DNA of 64,000 bases from the NCBI RefSeq assembly GCF_000379685.1, contig NZ_KB903249.1, forward strand, positions 1,443,911-1,507,910, given 5' to 3'. Below, in pieces: positions 47,067 to 57,164 of the stretch; the first letter of the stretch is position 1, and the number at the start of each line of letters is the position of its first letter. The stretch is from Catelliglobosispora koreensis DSM 44566 (GTDB lineage Bacteria; Actinomycetota; Actinomycetes; Mycobacteriales; Micromonosporaceae). Below the pieces are notes generated by a model that was not told where the DNA came from, ran no database searches, and saw only the letters and a list, made by a program, of their open reading frames with translations. The position numbers were made by a program, and so were the translations under genes.

Positions 47067-48868
47067 CGTTTGGCCCAGCCTTTCAGCAAACGGTAGATCG
47101 CTTTGATATTCGCGAACTCGGGATCGTCGTCTTCATCCTGCTCGTCGCCGTCATCGTCGTCCCAGATGCCGGCCTTGTATTGCGCGAGCTCCAGCGCGCT
47201 GGTGCCGTCGTGACCGGCCATGCCCAGGTCGGCGCCCGCGTTGAGCAGCGCCTCGACGAGGGCCAGCTCGCCACCGTCACCGATGGCCACGCTCAGCGGT
47301 GTCCTATCGCGATGGTCTCGGGTGTCGATCGGCAGCCCGGCCTCCAGCAGCCGGGGCAGCAGGGTCGTGTGATCCCACCGCCGCAAGTGGTGCAGCAAGC
47401 TCTGCCCGCGGCCGTCACGGAGCTGCGGGTCGAGCCCGGCGTCGAGCAGGGCGTGGACTCCAGCGGCATCAGCATGGAGCAACCGCTGCAGCAAGTCCTG
47501 GCGCCGCAACCGCAGCGCACGGGGTAGGCGCCCCTTGGCTCCCCGCCAGACCTGTGCCGCGTGGAAGCAGCCGGTCACTTCTCCGCCCAGACCGCGCAAC
47601 GCCGCTTCCCGGCGGATCTCGGCCTCGGTGTGCCCCGGAAGGTCAAGCGAGCCAGCGCTTTCCGACACGACGTGCCATTGTCCTTGGCAGCGCACCCGGA
47701 TTGGCTCTTCCACTGTGGCCGCCGGGATGTCCGCTACGGCGGGGAGCTGAAGTGCCTTACGCACCAGCGGATGCAGGTCATCAGCCGTGATCAGGCCATG
47801 CCAGAGCAGATCGAGATCGGGTGGGAGGAAGGCCAGATCGGAGGGGATGCGGCGCACATCATCATGCCGGTACGGATATGAGTCCAGCGTCGCCGACCAG
47901 TGATCCTCGCTCCATGTCAGGATGACGCCGAGTTTCCAGCCGAGCCGCAGCAGGAACCGGTCTTCCTGGTAGCGCTGGCGCAACCGGGTGGCCTCGGCTC
48001 GCAACGATGTCAGCTGAAGGGGTTGCTGGGCCAGCCAGTCATGGATCTCGGCGGTCCGCAGCTGTGATTGTTTGAGGGCGACGGCGGCATCTAGCTTGGG
48101 CGCGTTGGCGTTCCACGGGTCCTCGGAACGTTGCGCAAAATCTTCAGGTGTCTCGCCAACGATGGACGGCCCGAGCACGATCCCCGCGGCAGCCCATGCT
48201 TCGGCCAGGCGTCCCTCACCACGCAGCCGATGCGCCAGCTCCTCCACGTCGGCCGGCCCGCCGTCGCCGCGAAGCCGGTGTGCAGACTCCTCGGCACCTC
48301 CGCCGGGCGGCAACTCTTCGGCTGCGGCTTGCCCGGCCTCGCCCGACGCGGCGAACTGTTCCTCCGGCAGCGGATCACCGGCCGTGGTGAACCGGGGCAA
48401 ACGGCCGGACGCACCGCCCCACGCTTCGCGCAGGCCATCGGCGAACCGCGCGTGCCACAGGTGCGGCGGAAGGTCGACGGTGTCGCTGCGGCTGATATCG
48501 CTTGCGGCAACGAGGTCTAACCGCAGCCGTTGCGAACCATCCACCGTCTTAGGTGGACGTAACACGAGCACGTGTTCGCGGTCCGCGAAGGGACCGGTCA
48601 GCAGAACCCACGAGTCTCGGGTCGCCAGACTGGTGCGCCCACCAAGCGTGCGGGGCAGGTGCCACCGCAGCAGATCGGGGATGAGGCCGAGCAGATCGTC
48701 TCGCGCGTCAGCGGGATCGTCAAACGTCACGTCGATGCCACCGGCCGCACAGGCGGCGCGCCAATCGCCGTTAAGCCGGGCCGTGGTGCACTCCTCGATC
48801 ATCCGGTGGGGCACCGCGTAACGGCGGACGCGCTGCCAGTTCTTAAGCACCGAAGGTGGTCTGATCAC
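47063..48868 (-). CDS. Large ankyrin-repeat protein of the MoxR-VWA operon
   Basis: A 601-residue protein. Residues 1-390 are an unrecognised domain, with a Gly/Glu-rich low-complexity insert near 170-220. Residues 390-450 form a small module (VRCQGQWHVV, HTEAEIRREAALRGLGG). From about 450 there are four to five ankyrin repeats (LLHHLRRWDHTTLLPRLLEAG, TPLSVAIGDGGELALVEALL, DGTSALELAQYKAG). A very acidic stretch of Asp/Glu follows near 575-590. GTG 48868 overlaps the LRR gene and the stop overlaps moxR. Probably a target-binding or sensing subunit. Its C-terminal module is duplicated in the short protein at 51516-52100. Confidence 0.88.
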   Translation of the reverse strand: MIRPPSVLKNWQRVRRYAVPHRMIEECTTARLNGDWRAACAAGGIDVTFDDPADARDDLLGLIPDLLRWHLPRTLGGRTSLATRDSWVLLTGPFADREHVLVLRPPKTVDGSQRLRLDLVAASDISRSDTVDLPPHLWHARFADGLREAWGGASGRLPRFTTAGDPLPEEQFAASGEAGQAAAEELPPGGGAEESAHRLRGDGGPADVEELAHRLRGEGRLAEAWAAAGIVLGPSIVGETPEDFAQRSEDPWNANAPKLDAAVALKQSQLRTAEIHDWLAQQPLQLTSLRAEATRLRQRYQEDRFLLRLGWKLGVILTWSEDHWSATLDSYPYRHDDVRRIPSDLAFLPPDLDLLWHGLITADDLHPLVRKALQLPAVADIPAATVEEPIRVRCQGQWHVVSESAGSLDLPGHTEAEIRREAALRGLGGEVTGCFHAAQVWRGAKGRLPRALRLRRQDLLQRLLHADAAGVHALLDAGLDPQLRDGRGQSLLHHLRRWDHTTLLPRLLEAGLPIDTRDHRDRTPLSVAIGDGGELALVEALLNAGADLGMAGHDGTSALELAQYKAGIWDDDDGDEQDEDDDPEFANIKAIYRLLKGWAKR

Positions 48869-49992
48869 CGGTAAACACTCGCAATCGCGGCGACATCGGG
48901 GTGAGGCTGAGACGGGTGGTGGGCGAGCGCGGCTGCGGCGGCCCGCCGCATCCGCCGGGGCACGCCACCGTTGACGCCCAGATATTCCAAAGTGGAGTGT
49001 CCGTCGATGGCTGTCAGCAGAAGCCGCAAGCCGCGCCCGGTGATGCCGGTGTAACGCAAGTCGAGGCGGCGAAGCTGGCTCTGCGGAAGCGCTTCGGCAA
49101 GCGCGGCCGCGCCAGCGTCACCGACCAGATTGCTGTTGGCGCCAAGCGCCCGTTCAGAGGGCGGGCGTGCCAAGTCGAGGGTGTGCCAGGCGGTCAGGTG
49201 GCGGGCCAGCGCTACCGCACCGTCCGGCGTGATTCCGTTGCCGCCCAGGCCGAGCGACACGGGCAGCCCGGCCGCGGCTTGGGCCAGCGCCGAGACTCCT
49301 TCGTCGCCAAGGTGATTGGCCGCGAGGTAAAGCTCATGCACACCAGCGTCACGGATCAGCGACGCCAGCATCGGCACCGCTTCTGGGCCGAGCCCGTTGC
49401 CGCCCAGGAACAGCCGCTCCAGCCGGGCTTCGCGGCCCTTCAACGCGCCGGCCAGGGCGGCGAGACCGTCAGCGCTGAGGCCGACATTGACGAGGTCAAG
49501 CGTGCGCAACGTGGTGTTGTGGCGCAACGCCTCGCACAGGCGGCGCACGCCATCGTCGCCGACCGGGTTTCGCTTGAGCCACAAGGCACGCACGGTGGTA
49601 TCGCTGGCTAGCCGCTCGGCGAGCGAATCCACGCCGGGTGCCGCGATTTTGTTGCAGCCCAAGTAAACCGTCTCGATCTGGTGGCCGGGCTCTAGCGCGT
49701 CAGCGACAGCTTTGGCTCCTTCGTCGCCTAATCCGTTGGTACCCAAAAGGAGGTGTTTGACTTTGGCGGAAGCAGCGGCGGCGCGGGTGAGGTCGGCGGT
49801 GAGCAAGGGACCGACGCCTTGTTTGCATAGGTCGAGCCGTCCGTCGGCCTGAAGGCGCCCGCGCGGGAACTCGCCCGGCGCGGCTCCTTCACGCAGTCCC
49901 GTAAGCAACGGCGCGAAGTCGGCCGGGTCGGCCAGCCCGTATTCGGGGTGGGTGATGACCGGGCAGCGGACCGGCGTTGGTTCCCTCACCAT
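48865..49992 (-). CDS. Ribonuclease-inhibitor-type leucine-rich-repeat protein
   Basis: A 375-residue protein built of about ten LRR units of 26-29 residues after an 80-residue N-terminal cap. Typical units are HLLLGTNGLGDEGAKAVADA, ALWLKRNPVGDDGVRRLCEA and ELYLAANHLGDEGVSALAQA. The long helix in each unit gives the RI/NLR-like class rather than the bacterial export class; no signal peptide is present, so it should be cytoplasmic. LRR horseshoes bind proteins, and in ribonuclease inhibitor a nuclease. ATG 49992 overlaps the SDR stop by 7 bp and the stop overlaps the ankyrin gene. Confidence 0.92.
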   Translation of the reverse strand: MVREPTPVRCPVITHPEYGLADPADFAPLLTGLREGAAPGEFPRGRLQADGRLDLCKQGVGPLLTADLTRAAAASAKVKHLLLGTNGLGDEGAKAVADALEPGHQIETVYLGCNKIAAPGVDSLAERLASDTTVRALWLKRNPVGDDGVRRLCEALRHNTTLRTLDLVNVGLSADGLAALAGALKGREARLERLFLGGNGLGPEAVPMLASLIRDAGVHELYLAANHLGDEGVSALAQAAAGLPVSLGLGGNGITPDGAVALARHLTAWHTLDLARPPSERALGANSNLVGDAGAAALAEALPQSQLRRLDLRYTGITGRGLRLLLTAIDGHSTLEYLGVNGGVPRRMRRAAAAALAHHPSQPHPDVAAIASVYR

Positions 49993-51311
49993 GGCACGCT
50001 CCGGTAGTCCTTGAGGAAGTGGCCTGACATCGGCTCGCCAAGCACGCCACGCACGATCGGGTCGTAAACCCGGGCCGCGCCATCGATGACGTCAAGTGGT
50101 GGCCGGAAACCCTTGTCCCGCGCGCTCATTTTGGCCGGGTGCGGATTCTCATCGGTGACCCAGCCGGTGTCGACACTGTTCATGTGGATCCCGGCACTGG
50201 CGTAATCGCCAGACACGGTGCGCGTGAGCATGTTGAGCGCGGCTTTGGCCATGTTGGTGTGCGGGTGCCGGTGGGTCTTGTTGGGATGGGTGTAGCTGCC
50301 TTCCATCGCTGACACCTGAACCACATAGCGGTCCGCGAAGGGCGACTTTTCCATCAGCGGGCGCAGGCGTGACGTGAGCAGAAACGGGGCGAACGCGTTG
50401 ACCACATGCGCCTGCAGCCACTCGCCGGGGGAGACGTCGGCGTCACGCAACACCCAGCTGTTGCGCGGGCGCAAATCGAGCGGCTGCCCGGTCTCGTCGG
50501 TCAGCCCAGCGGGAAAGTAGTGCTCGATCAGGGCGGGCAGGTTCGCCGCGTCCACTGTGGACGGTTGGCTCGCCGTGACGCTCAGCCGGGCGGCGGCTCC
50601 GGTGAGCGATTGCGCCTCAGCCGTGCGCACTTCACGGTGGTATTCCGGTGGGCGGTAAAGCGTCTGAGCCGCGTTGTTGATGAGAATGTCGAGCCCGCCC
50701 GGAAACCGCTCGTGCACGGTCTCGATCAGGGCGGTGATGGCGGTCAGGTCCAGCAGGTCGGTGCCATGCAGGTGCAGCCGGCCCGCCCAGTCGACGGCGT
50801 CAGGCACCTCAGCGAACCGCTTGGCCGCGTCTTTGGGGAACCGGGTCGACACAATGACTTCAGCCCCGTCGCGCAACAACTTGAGCGCGGTGTGGAAGCC
50901 GATTTTGACGCGCCCGCCGGTGATCAGCGCCGTGCGCCCGGTCAGGTCACACCGGGCGGACCGCCGGACACGGTTGTCGTCGGCGCAGCCAGGGCAGAGC
51001 AAGTGGTAGTCGATGTCGGCTTCGCGGAACTGTCCTTTGCAGACATAGCACCGCCGCATGCGCAGCAGCACCCCGGCGGTTTCGCCCGCCGTCTCGATCG
51101 CGGGAGTGGTGTCTGGGATCTCTTCCTGAAACCGGCGTGCCTGACTGACGATTTCGCGGTCGTGGGCACGGGTTTGCGCCGAGCGCCGGGATTTGGCGGA
51201 CTTCTTCACGCGGCGGTGTGCTTGGACAATCGCTTGATCGAGATCCGGGTTGGACACCCCAGAGGCCAGCACGCGCAGGCAGATCGCCAGTTCCTCGTCG
51301 CTGACCGGCAC
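49986..51311 (-). CDS. Zinc-ribbon plus short-chain dehydrogenase (SDR) fold protein lacking the catalytic tyrosine
   Basis: A 441-residue protein. Residues 1-85 are helical and basic (AHRRVKKSAKSRRSAQTRAH). A four-cysteine zinc ribbon follows (C88, C91, C106, C109 in CYVC and CPGC). From 122 there is an SDR Rossmann domain with ALITGGRVKIG, DILINNAAQTLY and VVQVSAMEGSY. Where SDRs have YxxxK the sequence reads TNMAKAAL, so the lysine is kept and the tyrosine is not. It may bind NAD(P) without normal redox chemistry. GTG 51311 follows GGGAGGAG; the longer frame to 51380 runs into a tRNA-like element. First large gene of the operon. Confidence 0.88.
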   Translation of the reverse strand: MPVSDEELAICLRVLASGVSNPDLDQAIVQAHRRVKKSAKSRRSAQTRAHDREIVSQARRFQEEIPDTTPAIETAGETAGVLLRMRRCYVCKGQFREADIDYHLLCPGCADDNRVRRSARCDLTGRTALITGGRVKIGFHTALKLLRDGAEVIVSTRFPKDAAKRFAEVPDAVDWAGRLHLHGTDLLDLTAITALIETVHERFPGGLDILINNAAQTLYRPPEYHREVRTAEAQSLTGAAARLSVTASQPSTVDAANLPALIEHYFPAGLTDETGQPLDLRPRNSWVLRDADVSPGEWLQAHVVNAFAPFLLTSRLRPLMEKSPFADRYVVQVSAMEGSYTHPNKTHRHPHTNMAKAALNMLTRTVSGDYASAGIHMNSVDTGWVTDENPHPAKMSARDKGFRPPLDVIDGAARVYDPIVRGVLGEPMSGHFLKDYRSVPW

Positions 51312-51335
51312 GGCTCCTCCCAAGATCCGTAGGGG

Positions 51336-51408
51336 CGAGACCGGCCGGATTCGAACCGGCGTCCTCCAGATTGCAGTCAAGGCGCGTCGACCTCTGCGCT
51401 ACAGCCTC
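51336..51408 (-). tRNA. tRNA-like element 1 (degenerate anticodon arm) in the SDR operon leader
   Basis: A 73-nt element on the minus strand. Acceptor GAGGCTG pairs with CGGTCTC, the D-arm is G10-C12 with C23-C25, and the T-arm is GCCGG-TTCGAAT-CCGGC with canonical GTTCGA. T8, A14 and G15 are present. The anticodon arm cannot form five pairs (CCTTG versus TCTGG); its loop region contains ACTGCAA, which in a shifted register gives CTGCAAT, a Cys-like GCA loop. The acceptor helix continues by three more pairs (GGC/GCC) outside the element, to 10 bp. No CCA is encoded. It ends 24 nt before the SDR start codon, so it lies in that mRNA's leader. Confidence 0.75.
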
Positions 51409-51452
51409 GCCGCGCGCGAGCGTACCGCACGCTTACGACAGCGTGGGGAGAG

Positions 51453-51525
51453 CGGGACGGGCTGGATTCGAACCGGCGTCCTCCTGCTTTGCCGGCAGGC
51501 GCGTCGACCTCTGCGCTACCGCCCC
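51453..51525 (-). tRNA. tRNA-like element 2 (GCA, Cys-like, with G33) upstream of element 1
   Basis: A 73-nt cloverleaf on the minus strand. Acceptor GGGGCGG pairs with CCGTCCC, the D-arm matches element 1, and the anticodon stem CCTGC/GCAGG is perfect with loop CGGCAAA. That puts GCA at 34-36 (Cys) but G instead of the invariant U at 33. The T-arm is GCCGG-TTCGAAT-CCAGC with one mismatch. Four more pairs (GAGC/GCTC) extend the acceptor to 11 bp. The D-arm and T-arm blocks are identical to element 1, showing tandem duplication 44 nt apart. The stop codon of the short ankyrin gene lies inside it. Confidence 0.8.
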
Positions 51526-52100
51526 GCTCCGGTCGCCGACGCTAGCAAACGCCCGGCCTCGGGGTCAGCTCCGTAATGCACCGTCCACGCACGCCGAAAC
51601 CGCTGCAATGGCGTCTCCCCACGATGGTCGGTCAGGCGCGGGTCGGCTCCTGCGCTAAGGAGCTCCCGGACCGTCCATGCTTTGCGCAAGTTACCGGTCA
51701 TGTGCAGCGGAGCCCGCCCTTCGGTGTCTCGCAGATTCACATCGAGCCCAAAGCTCAGCAACCACGGCAAACTTTCCGCCTCCCGCAGCGCCGCCAGGTA
51801 ATGCAGCGCGCTTCGCCCGCCGAACCCGCGGACCCTTGGATCGAAGCCGTCCGCGACCAGGCACTCAAGCTCGAACACCTTTCCTCGCGCCGCCAGGGAC
51901 AAGAAGTTATTGCGCTCGCGCCGCAGTTCACGCGGAAGCCAGCCGACGCCGGTCGCCCAACCTGATAGAGCGCGAAAACAGCCGCCGAGGGCTGACAGGG
52001 CTACTTCGCACCGGATTTCTTCGTCGGTATGCAGGGTCGCGAGGCCGTGCGGCGCGATCATGACTTCGTGCCATACCTGACCGCACTTGACCCGGACCAT
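51516..52100 (-). CDS. Short ankyrin-repeat protein, paralogue of the large ankyrin protein's C-terminus
   Basis: A 194-residue protein aligning along its whole length with residues about 390-560 of the large ankyrin protein: VRVKCGQVWHEV with VRCQGQWHVV, HTDEEIRCEVALSALGG with HTEAEIRREAALRGLGG, and SALHYLAALREAESLPWLL with SLLHHLRRWDHTTLLPRLL. It contains about three ankyrin repeats (LRDTEGRAPLHMTGN, LTDHRGETPLQRF). ATG 52100 is chosen over GTG 52124 because CTGGA lies upstream. The stop is 10 nt inside tRNA-like element 2. It is probably the first gene of the accessory transcript and is divergent from argC. Confidence 0.85.
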   Translation of the reverse strand: MVRVKCGQVWHEVMIAPHGLATLHTDEEIRCEVALSALGGCFRALSGWATGVGWLPRELRRERNNFLSLAARGKVFELECLVADGFDPRVRGFGGRSALHYLAALREAESLPWLLSFGLDVNLRDTEGRAPLHMTGNLRKAWTVRELLSAGADPRLTDHRGETPLQRFRRAWTVHYGADPEAGRLLASATGAGR

Positions 52101-52164
52101 GGGCGATTTCCAGGGCGTACGCACGGAAGCAGTGTAGGCGCGACATGAGTGATGCGGAACTCAT

Positions 52165-52193
52165 TTGCATGGTCATGCGCTCAACCGTATGCT
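52165..52193 (+). promoter_or_regulatory. argC promoter with overlapping ARG-box-like palindrome
   Basis: TTGCAT (52165-52170), 17-bp spacer, TATGCT (52188-52193), predicting a start near 52200. The palindrome GCATGGTCATGC (52167-52178) overlaps the -35 box and spacer, where the ArgR encoded downstream could repress. A second AT-rich half-site-like stretch, GAATGATTATGC, lies at 52202-52213. Confidence 0.6.
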
Positions 52194-52223
52194 TACTGAG
52201 CGAATGATTATGCGGAGGTAGGT

Positions 52224-53237
52224 ATGGGAATCCGGGTCGCGGTGGCCGGTGCCAGCGGATATGCCGGGGGTGAGCTGCTCAGGCTCCTCGCCGGTCATCC
52301 CGAGTTCGACCTGACTTATGCGACGGCACACTCTCAGGCTGGCCAGCCGCTTTACCGCGTACACCCGAATCTTGCCGCTCTTGACCTGACTCTGGCCGAG
52401 ACGGATCCGGCTCTCCTGGCCACGGCAGACCTGGTGTTCCTCGCCCTTCCGCACGGGGAGTCGGCCGCGCTCGCCGCGCAACTGCCCGACAGCGTGAAGA
52501 TCGTCGACCTCGGCGCGGACTTCCGGCTGAGCGACCCCGGGCAATGGGAGCAGTACTACGGCGGAACCCACGCGGGCACCTGGGCCTACGGCTTGCCGGA
52601 GCTGCCCGGGCAACGGCAGCAGATCGCTAACGCGCAGCGGGTCGCGAATACCGGCTGTTATGCGGCCGCCGTCACGCTCGCTCTCGCACCGCTGATCGCC
52701 AGCGGTGTCGCCGAGGCCGAGGATGTCGTCGTCGTGGCCGCGAGCGGCACGTCAGGCGCGGGCAAGTCGCCTAAGACCCATCTGCTCGCGAGCGAAATCA
52801 TGGGCGATCTCACGCCGTACAAAGTCGGGGCACACCAGCACGTGCCCGAGATCAAGCAGGCGACCGGGGCGCGAAGCCTTTCCATGACACCGGTTTTGGC
52901 GCCGATGCCGCGCGGGATTCTGGCGACCGTGACCGCGAAACGGTCCAGTTGCGACATCACCGCCGGAGTTGTCCGCGAAGTGCTCGCCGATGCTTACGCG
53001 GGCGAACCGTTCGTGCAGGTGCTTCCCGAAGGCTCCTGGCCGCACACGGGGGCCACCGCGGGTTCCAACAGTGCTCATCTGCAAGCCACCGTCGATGTGG
53101 ATAGCGGCCGGATCATTGTGGTCAGTGCCCTCGACAACCTAGGCAAGGGCGCCGCGGGCCAGGCGGTTCAGTGCGCCAACGTCATGTCCGGGCTGCCGGA
53201 GACTTCCGGCCTGTCTGTCTTCGGAGTATTTCCGTGA
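52224..53237 (+). CDS. argC: N-acetyl-gamma-glutamyl-phosphate reductase
   Basis: Third arginine step: NADPH reduction of N-acetylglutamyl phosphate to the semialdehyde. The 337-residue protein has the N-terminal RVAVAGASGYAGGELLRLL (NADP site), the catalytic cysteine in VANTGCYAAAVTLAL, and HQHVPEIKQ. ATG 52224 follows GCGGAGG. It heads argCJBDFRGH, and its stop overlaps argJ. Confidence 0.97.
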   Translation: MGIRVAVAGASGYAGGELLRLLAGHPEFDLTYATAHSQAGQPLYRVHPNLAALDLTLAETDPALLATADLVFLALPHGESAALAAQLPDSVKIVDLGADFRLSDPGQWEQYYGGTHAGTWAYGLPELPGQRQQIANAQRVANTGCYAAAVTLALAPLIASGVAEAEDVVVVAASGTSGAGKSPKTHLLASEIMGDLTPYKVGAHQHVPEIKQATGARSLSMTPVLAPMPRGILATVTAKRSSCDITAGVVREVLADAYAGEPFVQVLPEGSWPHTGATAGSNSAHLQATVDVDSGRIIVVSALDNLGKGAAGQAVQCANVMSGLPETSGLSVFGVFP

Positions 53238-54388
53238 GCGTGACCGCACCCAAGGGCTTCAAGGCATCCGGCATCGCGGCCGGGCTGAAAGCCTCGGGAA
53301 ATCCTGATGTCGCTCTCGTTGTCAACGAGGGCCCCGATGCGACCGCCGCCGCGGTCTTCACCGCCAACCGCGTCAAAGCCGCGCCGGTGCTGTGGAGCCA
53401 GCAGGTCCTCAAAGGACGGGCCGTGCGCGCGGTCATCCTCAACTCGGGCGGTGCCAACGCTTGCACCGGCCCGGCCGGGTTCCAGGACACGCACCGCACC
53501 GCTGAATACGTCGCCTCGCGCCTCGGCGGCATGGGTGCCGGGCAGGTCGCCGTTTGCTCCACCGGGCTCATCGGGGAACGCCTGCCGATGGACAAGTTGC
53601 TGCCCGGCGTGGACCAGGCCGTGAAAACCCTGGCCAAGGCCGGGGGCCAAGCCGCCGCAGAGGCCATCATGACCACCGATTCCCATGCAAAGACTTCGTG
53701 GGTACGAGGTGAGGGCTGGTCAGTCGGCGGCATGGCTAAGGGCGCGGGCATGCTGGCTCCCTCGCTGGCCACGATGCTCTGTGTGCTGACCACTGACGCG
53801 GTCGCCGACGCCGAAACGCTCGACAACGCGCTCCGTGAGGCGTGCCGGGTGACGTTTGACCGCTTGGACTCCGACGGCTGCATGTCCACTAACGACACCG
53901 TCCTGCTGCTGGCCTCCGGCGCTTCTGGTATCTCGCCGTCGGTCGACGAGCTGACAGCCGTCGTGACACAGGCGTGCCACGAGCTGGCGCAGCAACTGCT
54001 CGCCGACGCCGAAGGCAACACCAAAACGATCGGCATCGAGGTCGTGAACGCGGCGTCGGAAGCCGACGCGGTGGAGGTCGGGCGGTCCATCGCCCGCAAC
54101 AACCTGGTGAAGACAGCGCTTTTCGGCAACGACCCGAACTGGGGACGCATCCTGGCGGCCGTGGGCACGACGTCGGCGGTGTTTGAGGCTGACGAGCTGG
54201 ACGTCGCCATCAACGGTGTCTGGATTTGCCGCTCCGGCGCGGCCGCTGAGGATCGCTCCAAAGTGGACCTGTCCGGTAAGGCGGTGTCCATCACGGTCGA
54301 TCTGCACGCGGGCGCGGCGAGCGCGACGGTGTGGACCAACGACCTTTCGCACGCCTATGTGCACGAGAACTCGGCGTACTCGTCATGA
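53234..54388 (+). CDS. argJ: Glutamate N-acetyltransferase / ornithine acetyltransferase
   Basis: Moves the acetyl group from N-acetylornithine to glutamate, closing the acetyl cycle. The 384-residue precursor self-cleaves before the threonine of [16 protein letters not shown], which becomes the nucleophile. Other signatures are [13 protein letters not shown] and [19 protein letters not shown] 53234 overlaps argC and the stop overlaps argB. With ArgJ present an ArgE deacetylase is not needed. Whether it is also an acetyl-CoA N-acetylglutamate synthase cannot be seen from sequence. Confidence 0.96.
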   Translation: MSVTAPKGFKASGIAAGLKASGNPDVALVVNEGPDATAAAVFTANRVKAAPVLWSQQVLKGRAVRAVILNSGGANACTGPAGFQDTHRTAEYVASRLGGMGAGQVAVCSTGLIGERLPMDKLLPGVDQAVKTLAKAGGQAAAEAIMTTDSHAKTSWVRGEGWSVGGMAKGAGMLAPSLATMLCVLTTDAVADAETLDNALREACRVTFDRLDSDGCMSTNDTVLLLASGASGISPSVDELTAVVTQACHELAQQLLADAEGNTKTIGIEVVNAASEADAVEVGRSIARNNLVKTALFGNDPNWGRILAAVGTTSAVFEADELDVAINGVWICRSGAAAEDRSKVDLSGKAVSITVDLHAGAASATVWTNDLSHAYVHENSAYSS

Positions 54389-55094
54389 GAGTCATCAAGT
54401 ATGGCGGGCATGCGATGGCGGACCCTTCGGCGTTCGCGGCCGCGGTGGGCAAGCTCGGCGAGCTTCCCGTCATCGTGCACGGCGGCGGTCCGCAGATCTC
54501 GGCGATGCTCGACCGGTTCGGCATCGTCAGCGAGTTCCGCGACGGCCAGCGGGTGACCACGCCGGAGATGATGGCCCTCGTGCGGATGGTGCTGCTGGCG
54601 ACCGGTAAAGATGTGGCCACGCAACTGAATCTGCATGGTCTTAAGGCGGTCAGCCTGTCGGGTGAGGACGGGGGCTTGTTCACCGCTGTGCGCATGACGC
54701 CAGACATCGGTCTCGTGGGCGACATCGAAGTCATCGACCCGTCGGTCGTGCTGTCGTTGCTGCGGGAAGGCTACATCCCCGTCGTGGCAACGGTTTCGCC
54801 GGACAAGGACGGCATCGCCCACAACGTCAACGCCGACACCGGCGCCGCTGCCCTTGCCGTCGCTTTGCAGGCAGAGCAACTGGTGATGCTGACCGACGTT
54901 CCAGGGCTCTACAGCGACTGGCCAGACCGCTCCAGCCTGGTCGCGGAGATTTCCGCGGCTGGTGTTGAAGAACTTCTCCCGAGCCTAGAGAAAGGCATGG
55001 TGCCCAAGATGCAAGCTTGCCTGCGCGCGGTGCGCGGTGGTGTCACGTCAGCGTTGGTCGGCAGCAGCCTTACCACGGGAACGGTGGTGACGTC

Positions 55095-55098
<4 letters not shown>
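54385..55098 (+). CDS. argB: Acetylglutamate kinase, short form
   Basis: Phosphorylates N-acetylglutamate. The 237-residue protein has the amino-acid-kinase core: [47 protein letters not shown]-like [13 protein letters not shown] and [18 protein letters not shown]. It is about 50 residues shorter than usual actinobacterial ArgB: the N-terminal kinked helix is absent and the C-terminal arginine-site segment (HSxLLExFTDEGIGTM in relatives) is replaced by a short tail ending [12 protein letters not shown]. Relatives without these parts, such as the E. coli enzyme, are not inhibited by arginine. ATG 54385 overlaps argJ; no upstream start restores the helix. Confidence 0.95.
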
Positions 55099-57160
<2,062 letters not shown>

Positions 57161-57164
57161 AGGC

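Noticed and set aside
51336-51525. Calling the two elements ordinary tRNA-Cys or tRNA-Ala genes
   Set aside because: One lacks an anticodon stem and the other lacks U33, both have extended acceptor helices, and both lie in an mRNA leader. The tRNA type is used only for the fold.
51250-51658. Plus-strand open frames with Arg-rich, GFEPA-like peptides
   Set aside because: They are antisense readings of the two tRNA-like elements; such peptides are a known sign of translated tRNA genes.
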